In this document: positions 1 to 11,600 of the stretch, piece after piece
Numbering within the stretch: the first letter of the stretch is position 1
Layout: each line of letters begins with the position of its first letter
From: Atriophallophorus winterbourni
Taxonomy: Eukaryota > Platyhelminthes > Trematoda > Plagiorchiida > Microphallidae
Length of the DNA stretch: 64,000 nt
Reading direction: 5' to 3'
NCBI GenBank assembly: GCA_013407085.1
Contig: JACCGJ010018178.1
Location: 1-64,000 of the forward strand
Notes under the pieces: generated by a model
Seen by the model: only the letters and a program-made list of their open reading frames with translations
Databases searched by the model: none
Told to the model about the DNA's origin: nothing
Program-made: the position numbers and the translations under genes

Positions 1-198
1 TCGGGCTCACCAATTTGTAGTAGACTGACCACTACAATAATAACCCCAAGAATGTAGGAGAAAAAGCACAGGAGATAGAAGATTTATCACAGCATCTAAA
101 AAAGACACGAAGGTACAGCGGAGCAATCACGGAACACGAATCAACGGGAAGTGTGTGTCAATGTCAATTGTTAGGTACAATAAAACAATGTTGTTACA
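1..198 (-). mobile_element. Gypsy (CsRn1-like) primer-binding site and 5' LTR
   Basis: On the minus strand, 198 to 16 is a 183-bp block beginning TGTAACAAC and ending TACTACA, with TG...CA ends. It is followed by AAT and TGGTGAGCCCGA (1-12), a primer-binding site one base off the tRNA-Trp match (TGGTGACCCCGA) used by CsRn1-type elements. The element body would lie left of the window. A shortened copy of the same LTR and primer site occurs at 60282-60346, which supports the call. It interrupts a LINE reverse transcriptase remnant that starts at 199. Confidence 0.72.
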
Positions 199-925
199 TT
201 TTCACGGGTCCGCTAATTTTTCGATTTCCTTGCATGAATAAATCTTGTAAGGATGATTTCGGGTAATAAATATTTGGTAAAGTCGGATAAAGTCTCCTCT
301 GATTCGTCGATGGGCAAAGATAAAAAGATTCAGGTGAGATATCCTTTCTTTATAAAGCGTGTTTCGGATACTGAGAACTAGTTTTTTAAGCAGTGATGGA
401 CTTGCTGCATTGATTATAAACCCTTTTTTAGAAACGGAGACCATGACTGCACAGCGAGTTTCATTATTGGTCTGAAGTACGTATTCATGATACTTCTGAA
501 TATCTTGGGCAAAAATTTCCCAAATACTTGTTTGAGTTGACTAAACACACGTACCGCTGCGATTGCGGCAACATCTTTCAAATATCCAGCCATTAAATAA
601 AACACGAGGAATGGTTTGATACAGACCTACACATTGCTGTCCAGTTATGTTGAAAAGTACAATTTTGTTGGGGAATTCGAAGATAAACCAAGTATGGGTA
701 ACCATTGCCCAATGATTGTAATCATTGATTCTAAAGCACGTTGGTCGAGTCGACAATTGTGGTTCTGTGCAACGACAATGTCTTCCGTGTAGTTAATAGT
801 AAGTGCAGAAGGGTTACAAGAAAGTTCAGAAATGTAAAAAGAAAATGAAAATGGCGACAGTATTGCATGCTGTTGCGGAACAGCGAACTTGCAAAAGTTC
901 GCACACAGAGCGAGCATTATTCATA
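199..925 (-). pseudogene. CR1-like LINE reverse transcriptase C-terminal remnant
   Basis: Three minus-strand frames together read as the end of a CR1-like reverse transcriptase. A degenerate catalytic box (YTED in place of YADD) lies near 780-800, then a GQWLP stretch, then FRSIMNTYFRPIMKLAVQSW and SPFLKKG, and finally ERISHLNLFIFAHRRIRGDF. At least two frameshifts and no intact ORF. The gypsy LTR sits directly at its downstream end. Confidence 0.7.
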
Positions 926-1310
926 CGTCAAACGATCTATCTTGATTTACCCTTTTCTTATTGGTCTAACTATATGCGCATTATCGACCCCATACTTGCA
1001 TCACGAGTTGTATTCAATTGTTCAAATCCACAGCTTGTGTTTCAAGTTTGTGTTCTGGTTTGAACACTTAAACAATTGGTGACGGGGATGGTGGAAATTT
1101 TAAAACAACAATAATGAAAATATGCAACAGCAACAGATTCCACAGAACCAACGGGAAATTATTCAACACCAAAAAACTATAACAAATTCAGTGCATGGTA
1201 CAGATTTTAAAACAACATCAGTATGAACAGAAACTTATTTAGCAGCAATGACAACAGATTCAGCAGAAACAAAGGAACATGTTTTAGCAGCAGAAAATTA
1301 GAACAAATTC
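860..1310 (+). mobile_element. Possible gypsy LTR end, primer site and Q-rich gag start
   Basis: TTGGTGACGGGGA at about 1076-1088 resembles a tRNA-primed binding site. It is followed by a broken reading frame very rich in Gln and Asn codons (for example MQQQQIPQNQREIIQHQ near 1122), as at the start of some gypsy gag proteins. Stops interrupt it. No paired LTR was found, so the call is tentative. Confidence 0.35.
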
Positions 1311-1763
1311 ACTCTACTTGTGACGTGTGGATTAATTTTGAACTCTGCTATTTTTGGATATAACTTTCATATTTACCATCCGATGGGTTTGATTTTTAAA
1401 CATCTATCTGAAAGTTTGCTACGACGGATCTACTCATACAAGAATCATCCATCTGCGACGTGTTGTTCTTTGCGTGCGTTACCCGTGGATTTTCTGCAGT
1501 TCGTTTTTTTATTTGAATCGATTTTGTGTTTCTGTTGTTAGATCAACCCATCTGTGTCTACCAATGTCGGGAACTACTCGGAGAAATACTCAACAACAAA
1601 TCCATTTTACACCAATATTCTCAACTGGAGACTGACAAATTCGCGGCTAAATCGGTTGACGAAATATTCCTCCACTCGTCACTTTCCGTCAACTCCACAC
1701 AAAAACCCTAGCCGTATCGATTTTGTGTGTTCTGATTGGTACTTTTGGTTGGCCCCGTTTAAC

Positions 1764-2930
1764 ATGAAACGATCTCATGTTCGCAAAACATGCGTTGTCT
1801 GCAAGAAAGTCGTCAGTGGTAAGGTCAAATCTGTCACGTGTCCCAACTGTTCCCACGAGTGCAAATGTCACAAATCATTGACCCCGGAGGCGATATCGAT
1901 CATGAATGATAAAAACAGGCCTGGTGTATGCTACGTGTTTAAAAATTGTCGAACTATACCAAATGCAGATTTAGCTGCTCGAACGAGTATCCGGCGAAGC
2001 AACCTGGATGATCGGATGCTGAGCTTAGTGCTCCAAATACAAGCATTTAATGCATAGGTAGTGACTCTGGTCACTGCTAAGAATTCTCAGTTTGCCAGTA
2101 CAGATTTCGATAAATTGCAAAACACAGACGGTAATACCAGTCAGATGAAAGCTACATCTTTGCAGATCAATCAACACGAAGGTTCAGCTGTTAAAAATGT
2201 GTCGGCGAGTCTTGAAGAGCCTCGTTTTAATCAAGACTCCAGTTTTACAAACGTGACTGTTAAATACCTGCTTGCCCCAAACTTCCCTGCTTTGCAAAAA
2301 CTTAAGCAACCAAAGGCACCTGCTCCTCCGAAGGTTCAGCGAAAACCCTCATGATCAAAACCAAAAGTCACTGTGCAAAATACTCCTAAAATGGACACGA
2401 GATGTATTCCATCTAAAGCAGTCGAAATGTCCCACAACGAGCGAAAGCGACAGACACAGTGTACATTCACTCCATGGACTAAGCGTGATTTGTACCACCT
2501 TACTAGGGGACAGGCTAAACCACGATAAAGAAGAATTGAGAAGGTTGTGCAGCAGCATGGAATTGGTGTCAGTTGAATCGTAAATCTACTTCAACAAATA
2601 TGGACCAGCCAAGACGGCTTAAAATTACTGTAAACTCTGAAAGGGATCCTGAAAACATCTTACTATTCGCTTTTCTCCTGCGTAGGAAGCGTTTAGGGAC
2701 CGCTGCAAGGATCTTCGCTGAGGTGCCCTGGTGGCAAAGGGCCCGAAACGCCTAGCAACAAGTCCAAACAAAGCAGTGGTATGGTCGCAGAAACTGATGA
2801 AGCAGTACAGCGCAAACACGATCAGTTACAATGGAGATTCCTCAGTGATATACTTGACTTGCATGATGTACCTGCGACGGACACGTTCCCCAAATCTACG
2901 AATTATAAAGGTATCAGTCTTAAGATAATG
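1764..2930 (+). pseudogene. CR1-like LINE ORF1 with PHD-like zinc finger
   Basis: From ATG 1764 the frame codes MKRSHVRKTCVVCKK and a Cys/His-rich block (C-x2-C, C-x2-C, H, C, C spacing) like the PHD finger of CR1 ORF1. Polar, Lys/Pro-rich sequence follows. After a stop at 2055-2057 and further frameshifts the C-terminal part reads ILLFAFLLRRKR...ARIFAEVPWW. The same C-terminal block appears on the minus strand at 4.1-4.4 kb, so both belong to one LINE family. ORF2 is absent here; a SINE-like repeat follows at once. Confidence 0.65.
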
Positions 2931-2937
2931 GCCGCAG

Positions 2938-3182
2938 TCTAATGCACGGATGTGCGATCGTGTAGCATTTCTGTGCTGTACGGCTAACATCGTGCTAAAT
3001 TGATTGGCCAACGGTAGTGAGCTGCATGCTGAAACACGCTGGAGTCTCACTAGCATTTCTATTTACCCCCTCATATCTGTCTAGGCCTGGGCAACCTGAC
3101 AGTAATATCGCCCACGTGCAGTCTCTGACTGTGCAGCACTTTGCCTGGACCAGGCTTGTGCTTTCATACATACATACATAAT
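2938..3182 (+). repeat. SINE-like 240-bp repeat, copy 1 (near full length)
   Basis: One of at least 13 copies in the window. It runs from GGATGTGCGATCG through GGCTAACATCG...GATTGGCCAACGG, then CTGTCTAGGCCTGGGCAACC and GCAGTCTCTGACTGTGC, to AGGCTTGTGCTTTCATA, and ends in a (CATA)n tail. The 3' simple-repeat tail and variable 5' truncation fit a LINE-mobilised SINE. No clear tRNA-like head or pol III A/B boxes were recognised. Confidence 0.75.
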
Positions 3183-3299
3183 GCAGCGAGAAATTAGACT
3201 AAGCGCATCAAAACTTCATATTAAAGTGATATCTTGAGATTAGATATATATTTACTGTCCTTATACGAATATCCTGTGGTGTTGTACAGCTACGAGCTT

Positions 3300-4760
3300 T
3301 TTTATACCATAAATTCTTGAATTTGCCATACCCAAAACTCGTGTACGTTGCTGGTTTCCGTTTGGCATTTAATCGTGTTTATAATAGCATCCCTCAAAGC
3401 CATAATGCTGATCCATCTAACTGTTTTACGGGCATCATTTGTTCTTACAGCTTCAAGCAACGTTATCAATGTCGTGTTCACTGCTTGTCAGAACGAGATC
3501 CAAGAGTGAAGGTACATCGGTTCCGCGGTATCGGGTATTACATGCAATGTGGTTATAATGAGGAATATCGTCCAAATCACTGAATGCGTTTTCGAGGGAG
3601 TGTTCTCGGTGGAAGGTGCTGCTCTACAGATTCGGTAAATTGACGTCACCCATAATTAAAAATCTGGAAGTAACCATGCGAATTCTGTCGAGTAGGGCCA
3701 GATTGTAAGTTTCCTGTGCAAACAGTGGGCGATATAATACTTCCAAAACAGTCTTCGCCGTTAGCTAATCGGACTGAGCACCAGAGTGTATCCCGTAAGA
3801 CGACATCTGGATCCGTAATATCACTGCACAGAAGGTTGTTACTATAACACAAAGTTACTCCTCCTCCTCTCGTTTCACGTGCATGGTGAATACGTGACAT
3901 TTCGGGTGATTCGCAACGAGTTTTGACCGTGTTCAACATATCTTTACGTAAGAACGTTATTTTAAGCGTCTTAGGACCGTTGACCTTATAAACCGTGGAT
4001 CAGGGGATGTATAACGTGCCCGCCATATCACGCAATCCAATTATGCCACCGAGGAATCTTCATTGTAGCTGATCGTTTTTGCGCTACACTGCTTCAACAG
4101 CTTGTGACACCAGAAAGGATTAAACTTAGACCATTTCTTTGATTCGTCTGGGTTTGTTGCAGAGCGTTTTTGGACCTTTCCCACCAGGGCACCTCAGCGA
4201 AGATACTTGCTGTGGTCTCCTGACCTTCCCTACGCCAGAGAAAAGCGGATAATAAAATGTATTCAAGATCTCTCTCCGTGATTTGAAGCAGTCTTAGCTG
4301 GTCAAGATTTGATGCGCTAGGATTACGATTTAGCCATACCAATGATAATGGTTCAACTAGCTTCAATCCACGCAGGTGGTACACAACTTTCTCCATTCTT
4401 ATTTATCGTGTTTTGACATTTCGACTAGTAAGGTGGCATTCGTTTACCTTACCTTGGTGCAAATCGCGCTTAGTCCATGAAGTGATTGGACACCGTGTGC
4501 CTGTCGCTCTCGATGGTTGCGGACGTTCAAACAGCTATCGTGTCCGCTTCTGGAGTATTTTGCACCATGACATTTGATCTGGAATCTGAAAGTTTTAGCT
4601 GAACCTTCCAATGAGCAGATGATCTGGGCTTCGCAACTTTTTCCGTACGAGGAAAGTTTTGAGCAGACAGGTCTTTAACCGTCGCATGGTTAGGAGATAA
4701 TCTGGTATTCAGACGATAATGTCGCTCACGGGAATAAAGAGGCTCACGGTAGTATTGGGC
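3300..4760 (-). pseudogene. CR1-like LINE, ORF1 end plus endonuclease
   Basis: Minus strand. The ORF1 end reads ERDLEYILLSAFLWRREGQE and then IFAEVPWWERSKNA (about 4170-4320). It is followed by an apurinic-endonuclease-like ORF2 part: EMSRIHHARETRGGGVTLCY, then DPDVVLRDTLWCSVRLANGE (about 3720-3900), and lower down RYRGTDVPSLLDLVLTSSEH (about 3470-3560). Frameshifts and stops break all frames. It is the same family as the plus-strand ORF1 at 1.76-2.93 kb, so two copies face each other across a SINE-like repeat. Confidence 0.65.
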
Positions 4761-4994
4761 TGTTGAAAATACACGTTTTTCAGGATGAGATTAAAAAGAG
4801 CCGCTTAACAATTAGCTGAAAACCCGGCTGCGAACCGGTCAGTTGCGCCAGTGCAATTTATAGTGTAAGATAATTTTAATGCGAAGTCATATCTATTTTC
4901 GAAGAGAAACGAAAAATCAAAAATACAAAATCGCATGCAGTAGGACTGCAAAAATAGCTGTTTGTTACATGTATTTACACATCTCGCTTGCTGG

Positions 4995-5363
4995 TTTTCT
5001 TTAATTGCCTTTTGCTAATCAGTTTATCCCGCTACGTATTGCTTGTCCCTGTATATGGCTCGCAAACTGTGATCGATGATGATGAAATATGCCGAGAAAT
5101 CGAGTGAATTCGAGGATGACTTGAAGCGGGACTTTAACCGGTTTCCGTGTAATACCAAATTAGAAAAAAAGAAAATAATAGAGGGCAAGTGCATTGTTGA
5201 ATGTATTAAGCTCAAATGGGCGTAGATAAAATGACACTAATCAACAAGTGTAAACAGATAGGAAAGCAACCTAGCAGAAGGGCGAAAGTCATAAAGACGA
5301 TCTGCATACAGAAAGAGCGAAGCGAACAAGTGAAACACTTGAGAAAACATCGCGTGATCAGGT
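4995..5363 (-). other. NCoR 3' UTR and candidate poly(A) signal
   Basis: Downstream of the stop the minus strand is non-coding. ATTAAA at 5000-5005 is the first plausible poly(A) signal variant seen. The UTR end is not defined by the sequence alone. Confidence 0.35.
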
Positions 5364-5609
5364 TCATGTGGATCGGTTCACAATTGACCTGGGTGACTCC
5401 ATGGGGCTGGAATCCTGAGAACGAGTTGCCCGACGAATATCGTTCGGTAGCCATAGACGAAGGGCAGTAAATTCTGAAGACTTTGGTTTGTTTGCCTGGT
5501 GATCTGGCACGGTTGCGCGAGTATTCACACCATTGCTCGGGTCCGGACGTTTATCAGGTGATTTTTGGAATTCAAACATGCGTTTGGTATCAGGAGAAGG
5601 AGCCGAGGC
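5364..5609 (-). CDS. NCoR terminal exon 21 with stop
   Basis: The acceptor is CCGTATTACCCAG. It codes 81 residues, Ser/Pro/Arg-rich with FTALRLWLPNDIRRATRS, and stops with TGA at 5364-5366. The overall reading frame closes exactly here. The intron before it is about 2.8 kb and holds an R2 repeat copy and a partial SINE-like copy. An extra symmetric exon in that intron cannot be excluded. Confidence 0.75.
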   Translation of the reverse strand, partial: ASAPSPDTKRMFEFQKSPDKRPDPSNGVNTRATVPDHQANKPKSSEFTALRLWLPNDIRRATRSQDSSPMESPRSIVNRST

Positions 5610-8600
5610 CTGGGTAATACGGAGAACAGAAAATTGAAAATGCGGTTGAAAATTGACCATTTATCTAACTATGAGAGATTAAAATGACTGAGAAATATAA
5701 ATCATTGGCATTTTCCATTTAAACATGCACAATAAGACGTTAGGACAACCGGGGCCTAGTATATGATACACTTGGTACGGATACGGCCATTCGCTAGGTG
5801 ATGTTGCGGGATTGTCCAGTACTAAAGTGGAGTGCGATTTTGGTTAAATGGTCCGAAAGCACAAGCCTGATCCAGGAAAAGTGCCGCACAGTCAGAGACT
5901 GCACGTGGACGATATTACTGTCAGGTTGCACAGGCCTCAACAGATATGAGAAATAGAGAATAACAATTTTGGTTAAAAGTTTACTGTGGACGTAGAATTC
6001 AAACGCGTCTTGCTTGATCTTGTTGTTTTTATTGGTAAACACGAGTAAATCAGGTTGATGATTACACAAAATATCTGGAACAATTTGACCTCTGAAAGTC
6101 AGAGAGGGATTCCATTTCGAACGTTAAATGACATTACAATCTTGTGTCTTTTCAATGTGATCAAAGTTTGTGATGCCAAGAATGTAGGATGTTTAGGTTT
6201 CTTTGTCCACTTTTGTATGAAATATACCTATCCTAGAAAAGAGACATTTCCGTTCACTTGTTTGTGACAGCTGGGCTAGTATTGTAATCTGTGGACTTGT
6301 CTCCGTGAAACTAAACAGCATAATTATCAAAACCTCCAACATAGCGCTCGTACTTGTTAACTCGCAGAGATTCATTCACTGCTCTCGGTTTTGGGTTGAT
6401 TTAAGACCAGATAGCGTATTTGTGTCATCCAATCGAATACGTTGGTTGGTAGATTGCAGAGTCGAACGTAAACGCTTGCCCGTTGGTTCATGCGTGGTAG
6501 TAAATTGCTTGTAAGGGATTGATCGATTGCGAATGCCAAAATTCAAGAACTTACCTGAGACGGCGTGCTCTATTGTTTGAGAGTATGTGGGAATGATTTC
6601 GGTTCAAGTGATATTTTTCTTGGTTAGTATCGAGCTGCAAAAGTGATTTCTGTTGGTCTTCTAACGACTGATTAGAGTTTAATCAGTCATGTTCTTATAC
6701 CTCTTCGACAGCCGTTTTTCCATCGTCTTTATTTTCTGTTTGAGTTTCCAGAGACTACTGCAATTATGCGACATATCTACACTTAGGAGTTGTATGGACA
6801 TAAAAGCTAGTCCATACATTTAAACGCATATTTTCTCTCTTGTGTTTCCACCGACAATTTAGCACTTCGTGAGTATGCTTAACCATCGAATCCCCCGTGA
6901 CCATAAGTGTTGTCAATATTGCGTATACACAATTTAGGTTTAATTTAGGAGAGGGTAGTTTGTTCCAGTTATGTAGTATTAGTACTGCGACATACCCAGA
7001 AACCGGTGATCGTATGGAGGTATTTTGAATTTGCTCCAAACTTTTCTATTGAACTTACATAGCATAATCCAAAAGGACCAACAATTTCACAAGATCTCAA
7101 AGTTAGTTTCCTTTTCTACCATTTGCTAAGACACGATTCTCGGTAATTAACAATTGCCTATCGGACAAATTCAGTCGAATTATCACTTTTACTCTGACTG
7201 TTTCGTCGGATTTCATTTTTATTGTTATCTACGTTTTCTACATTCGTTTTGACTGTCCCAGCGTGGCTTGAGGCGCCCTAGCGAGGAAAGCCAAACATGA
7301 CCTCTCGGGCAATAATGCAGAACATCACTCTTGGACACAACACAAGAGCGGGAAGCGCCGACGACAAAAATCGCAGACCTACAAGAATGCACGTTTTGAA
7401 GGAATTGCACGAGAACGGTTCGCACATCAGAAAACAAGAGCAGACGGTCAACGTCAACGATATGCAATTGTTCAACGTGGAAAGGGCTTGATGTGAACCG
7501 CTTGGCACAATATTGATAGACAAATCACATCGAAGTGACAACCCGTTGAGACATGCTGAGGACAGAGTTGTTGTAAGTAGATTCGTCTATATACCGTAGG
7601 CATGCTTTATTCTTTGTCATGTGCGTAATAAACGAATTGACCGATTGGCTTTCTCCTGTGTTGTAATTCGTAGGTGAACGTAATTAACGTCAGAAAAGTG
7701 GATCTCGGGGGTGAGTGGGTGAATTGAGAAGCAATCGACAGGTGGAGGTGACGGGGTTAATGTTGCATCGAGTATTCTCGAAGCTTGTGCAAGCAACGTT
7801 ATAAACGTCAGGACAATCATCACTTCTCCCCGCCACCACAGTAGTATTGATCGCGGTTTCGAATGTGTGCGAAATGATGCCCGAATGGTGCAAGAACTCA
7901 TTGTCAGCCGATAGTCGTTTAAAGCATTACGCTGAAGCCAAGAGCCTTGTTGTTGCCTACTAAACAGTTGACCGTGTAGAGAAGGCGGGATTTCTGATTT
8001 GAAAGGAACGCCGTAGTCCCATGGAGAGATGTGTTAGGGATGTACATCCACCGGTGGACATAATAAACTTAGACCATTTTAAACAAACGCCCAAATCATG
8101 AAAAAGAAAACCAAATGTCGTTTTTCACAATAACAGTAAAACATATATTGTTTTATCCTAAATTAAAACCAAGCTATATAAAAAGTGTGAGGCGGGTGAA
8201 AACGGCCAATGATCAGTTGCGATCAGCACGAAATCAGGTTTTCAATGCATTGGCAAAACGAGGATACGCGCACATGGATACCAAGATTTAACTCTAAGAC
8301 AAACTAAGAAAAAAATTAACCGGATATTTTCGGTAAACCAACGATTCTTTTGAAACAAGATAAAACAAGACACATTTGGCAATAAACATACCGACAAATC
8401 GATCTGCAATTTCCCCGGCGATTCTGTTTCGTCGAGTGGGGAGGTCGAAGCAGATCTAGCATGCTGAGGTTCGCGCTCAGCTGTTTCCGACTCAGTGCGT
8501 TTTGCACCAGAAGCACGGGGATCGATGTCCTGACCAACGAACCGGGTACCGTTTGGACGAATCACAGTAAAGTCACGGGAGGAACCGACAATGTTGGCCT

Positions 8601-11600
8601 CCGAAGAGAAGGGCCGCTGTGTCAACTCACCGAGTTCGAATCGATCGCGCTTTTTTAAAGGAACGACACTCATACGGTTCACCTTAGGTGCGTCTGATAT
8701 TTCTGCAAAATACCGTGAAGAAAACAGAACGCTTTAGGTTAGAATAAACAGGCTCTAGTAGACAGTGAAAAGCGAAGGTCCAAACGTGTATCTCGGCAGC
8801 AGGATTATCTGAGATACCATTATCACCATGGAATCAAGTCCGTGGTAAGGCCTAGGTAGCTTGAATTTCGCGCTGTTTTCTAATTTCTTAATCAAGGAAT
8901 GCTATCAACAGTTTCTATTGTGGTGGTGTTGAGCAACATCCGTTAAGATCACAACATTTACATGGCGTCCGTAGAAATAGTGAACGCTGATATCAAGGCT
9001 CATTTCTAAGAAGCAAGAAACTAATCGTTACGACTGAAGGTGTGATGGAGGACTTGCCGTTTATAAAAATGGGAAATCTGAGATTGAATAGAAGTAACTT
9101 TCCCATCTAAGCGATGCACAAGTCAACAGCATCCTTATGGTCGGAAATTCACTGGGTTAATGCTCCTGACTAATAGCAAATTTTACCACTAATCGAGAAC
9201 AGGTGCGATTATGCGGCCTTTCGGTATATGAAGCACCAAGCTGAATTGACAACAACCGGCATAGCGCTGCGATTATCGTTTACTTAATTCACTGCTAAAA
9301 TCTGCCTAGTAGTTTGTGTGGCACTGCATGGACTATACATTGGTCTGGAAAACAACGAAACATTCAGCACCTGAGTAATTATGGTAAAACAGAAAGAACA
9401 AAAACATGTGAGACAATGTAAAAAAAATCAGCAAGCGTGCATACTTACTGGAAGAGTGACTAAGTTCAACAGTGCTCGTTGGAAAATTTATTTGAAAATT
9501 GGCATTCACCGAGCGAAGCTGCGCTTGAATCTCTTCAGCTATTGCCTGTATGGAAAAGAATTAAGAGAGTCCGAATGATAGGATAAAAACTGATTATTGG
9601 AATAAAATTCTTTATGTTGGCAGCGAAGGAACTACGTTATTGGGGCGATAAAGAGAGGGAGTATCGTTGGCGACATGAAATTAATTTCATCAATAATAGA
9701 TAGAACACTTCTCCTAAAAACGTACGGAGCAGAAGCCACAAACAACCCCGATTGATTGATTGATGATGGAGATTAAACAAAAATAGATTTCGCATAAAAA
9801 ATATCACATGGCATTAGTACATCAACCTCGGCGGTGCGTTTTTGAATGAACAATGACAAGTCCTACAGACCGAAAGCGAATGAGTAAATATCGAAAGAAA
9901 ATCGTCTGTTCTAATGATGCGTCTCGACTCATTGTCATAATCATCATCAAGGACAGCATTACGCCGGTATCAAGCCCCGAGTGCTTACCTGCCATATAAC
10001 CATGGGACGTTGAAGGCCTAAAAATATGAGGAAGGGTTGAACTTAAAAAGAAAAAAGAAGATTCGGTACAGACACACAGGGATGAGGTGCCTAATCCTGG
10101 AATCAAGCATGCTTTGTGAACGAGTAGAACGCCGGTAGCATGATAGCTTCCTTTCGGATTTCGTTTTCACGCAGCACAACAAGCTTTCCCTATCAGTGCA
10201 CCAAACAAAATGCAAGATGATTTATACGTTCCAAGATGTTCACAACAAGATCGCCATTAAACACGATTTTGAACAATATCACTTACACCAAACAGATTAT
10301 GAGGATTGATATTATGGAATACATTGCAAGATTGTTAAAGATCTTGAAGCATGCAAAACTCAATCGAAAGAAGAACGCAATCCATACATAAAGATTCCAT
10401 CGTGTTATGGACCATGTAATGGCACATCCTGGTATGATATCCACTGAAACGGACCAACAAAACCACCACCATACGGTTACCCTTACAAATTGATTGGCCA
10501 ACAGTAGTGAGCTTCATGCTGAAACACGCTGGAGTCTAACTACCATTTCTATTCCCCCCTCATGTCTGTCTAGGTCTGGGCAATCTGACAGTATCGTAGC
10601 CCACGTGCAGTCTCTGACTGTACGGCAATTTGCCTGGATCAGGCTTGTGCTTTCATACTTACATCATATACCCTTACAATAGTAGCAGACATAGGAATGA
10701 GAGTGAAGACAGATTTTAAAAAAGGATAAACACAAAATATGATTTCGAGTTACTTCTGTTGTGATCCCCCTAGCGGGAAGGGATCAACTGACCTTATTTA
10801 TCTGCTGCTCTAGTGTGATATTCTCAGCGGAAGTGCCTGTCCGCGTCATATTCACAGACAAACCAGTTCGTTCACCAAAATTTGAATGCAGTGGCTTGTT
10901 TGAGATCACGCGGGATGGGTCCAAGTTCATATCGCGCCCAGCTTGCTATAAAATCAAACAAAAGTGTTTAATCGAGGAAAACAATGAGATGAAAAAATAG
11001 CCATTAAAATTCGACCACGATGGTTTCTTACAATAATGACTCAAATATTTCATAACGGCATTTCACCGCATTTTCTTTATTTTATTATTATTTTATAAGT
11101 TTCGATTGCGACCAGTCACCATCAATCAAGACAAGGTTGCTCGAATTTTATGCTGTTTTCCAACCTTATCATCGAGGAATGCTATCAAGAGTTTTTATTT
11201 GGGTAGTATTGGGTAACTTCTATGTGGACGAGTTGTGAACGCCGATGATATTGCCCCAATCAGCACAGGCTTAAAATTTATTCATAGAGTGATGTACACT
11301 TTGGCAACTGAAGCATCCATGCCCGCCACGCACTAGAACGACCATTGGTTAGGCAGATATCACGCGCATGATCAAGGTTAAGACAAACGACTCGGCCTTA
11401 TACTGGGTCATCTAACCTTCATCTGAATGTTCAGTGCATTGTCATCGTTGTCACTTTGAACATTTTTTGTTAGGCAACTCAAAGCCAATCGGTTCCGTAC
11501 GTTGAACTAGATCTTCAAATCTAGCCGAATTGCATATCGTTCAATAGCTGATGATGTTCTGCATCGAATCCTGTTACAAGAGAAGCCATAACTAGAACAA

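Noticed and set aside
7617..7901. Minus-strand open frame of 94 codons in the last NCoR intron, phase-compatible in part.
   Set aside because: No convincing donor (GTTAAT only), hydrophobic composition unlike the neighbouring exons, and it overlaps the R2 repeat end.
8461..8658. Plus-strand 65-codon frame.
   Set aside because: It is the antisense shadow of NCoR exon 20.
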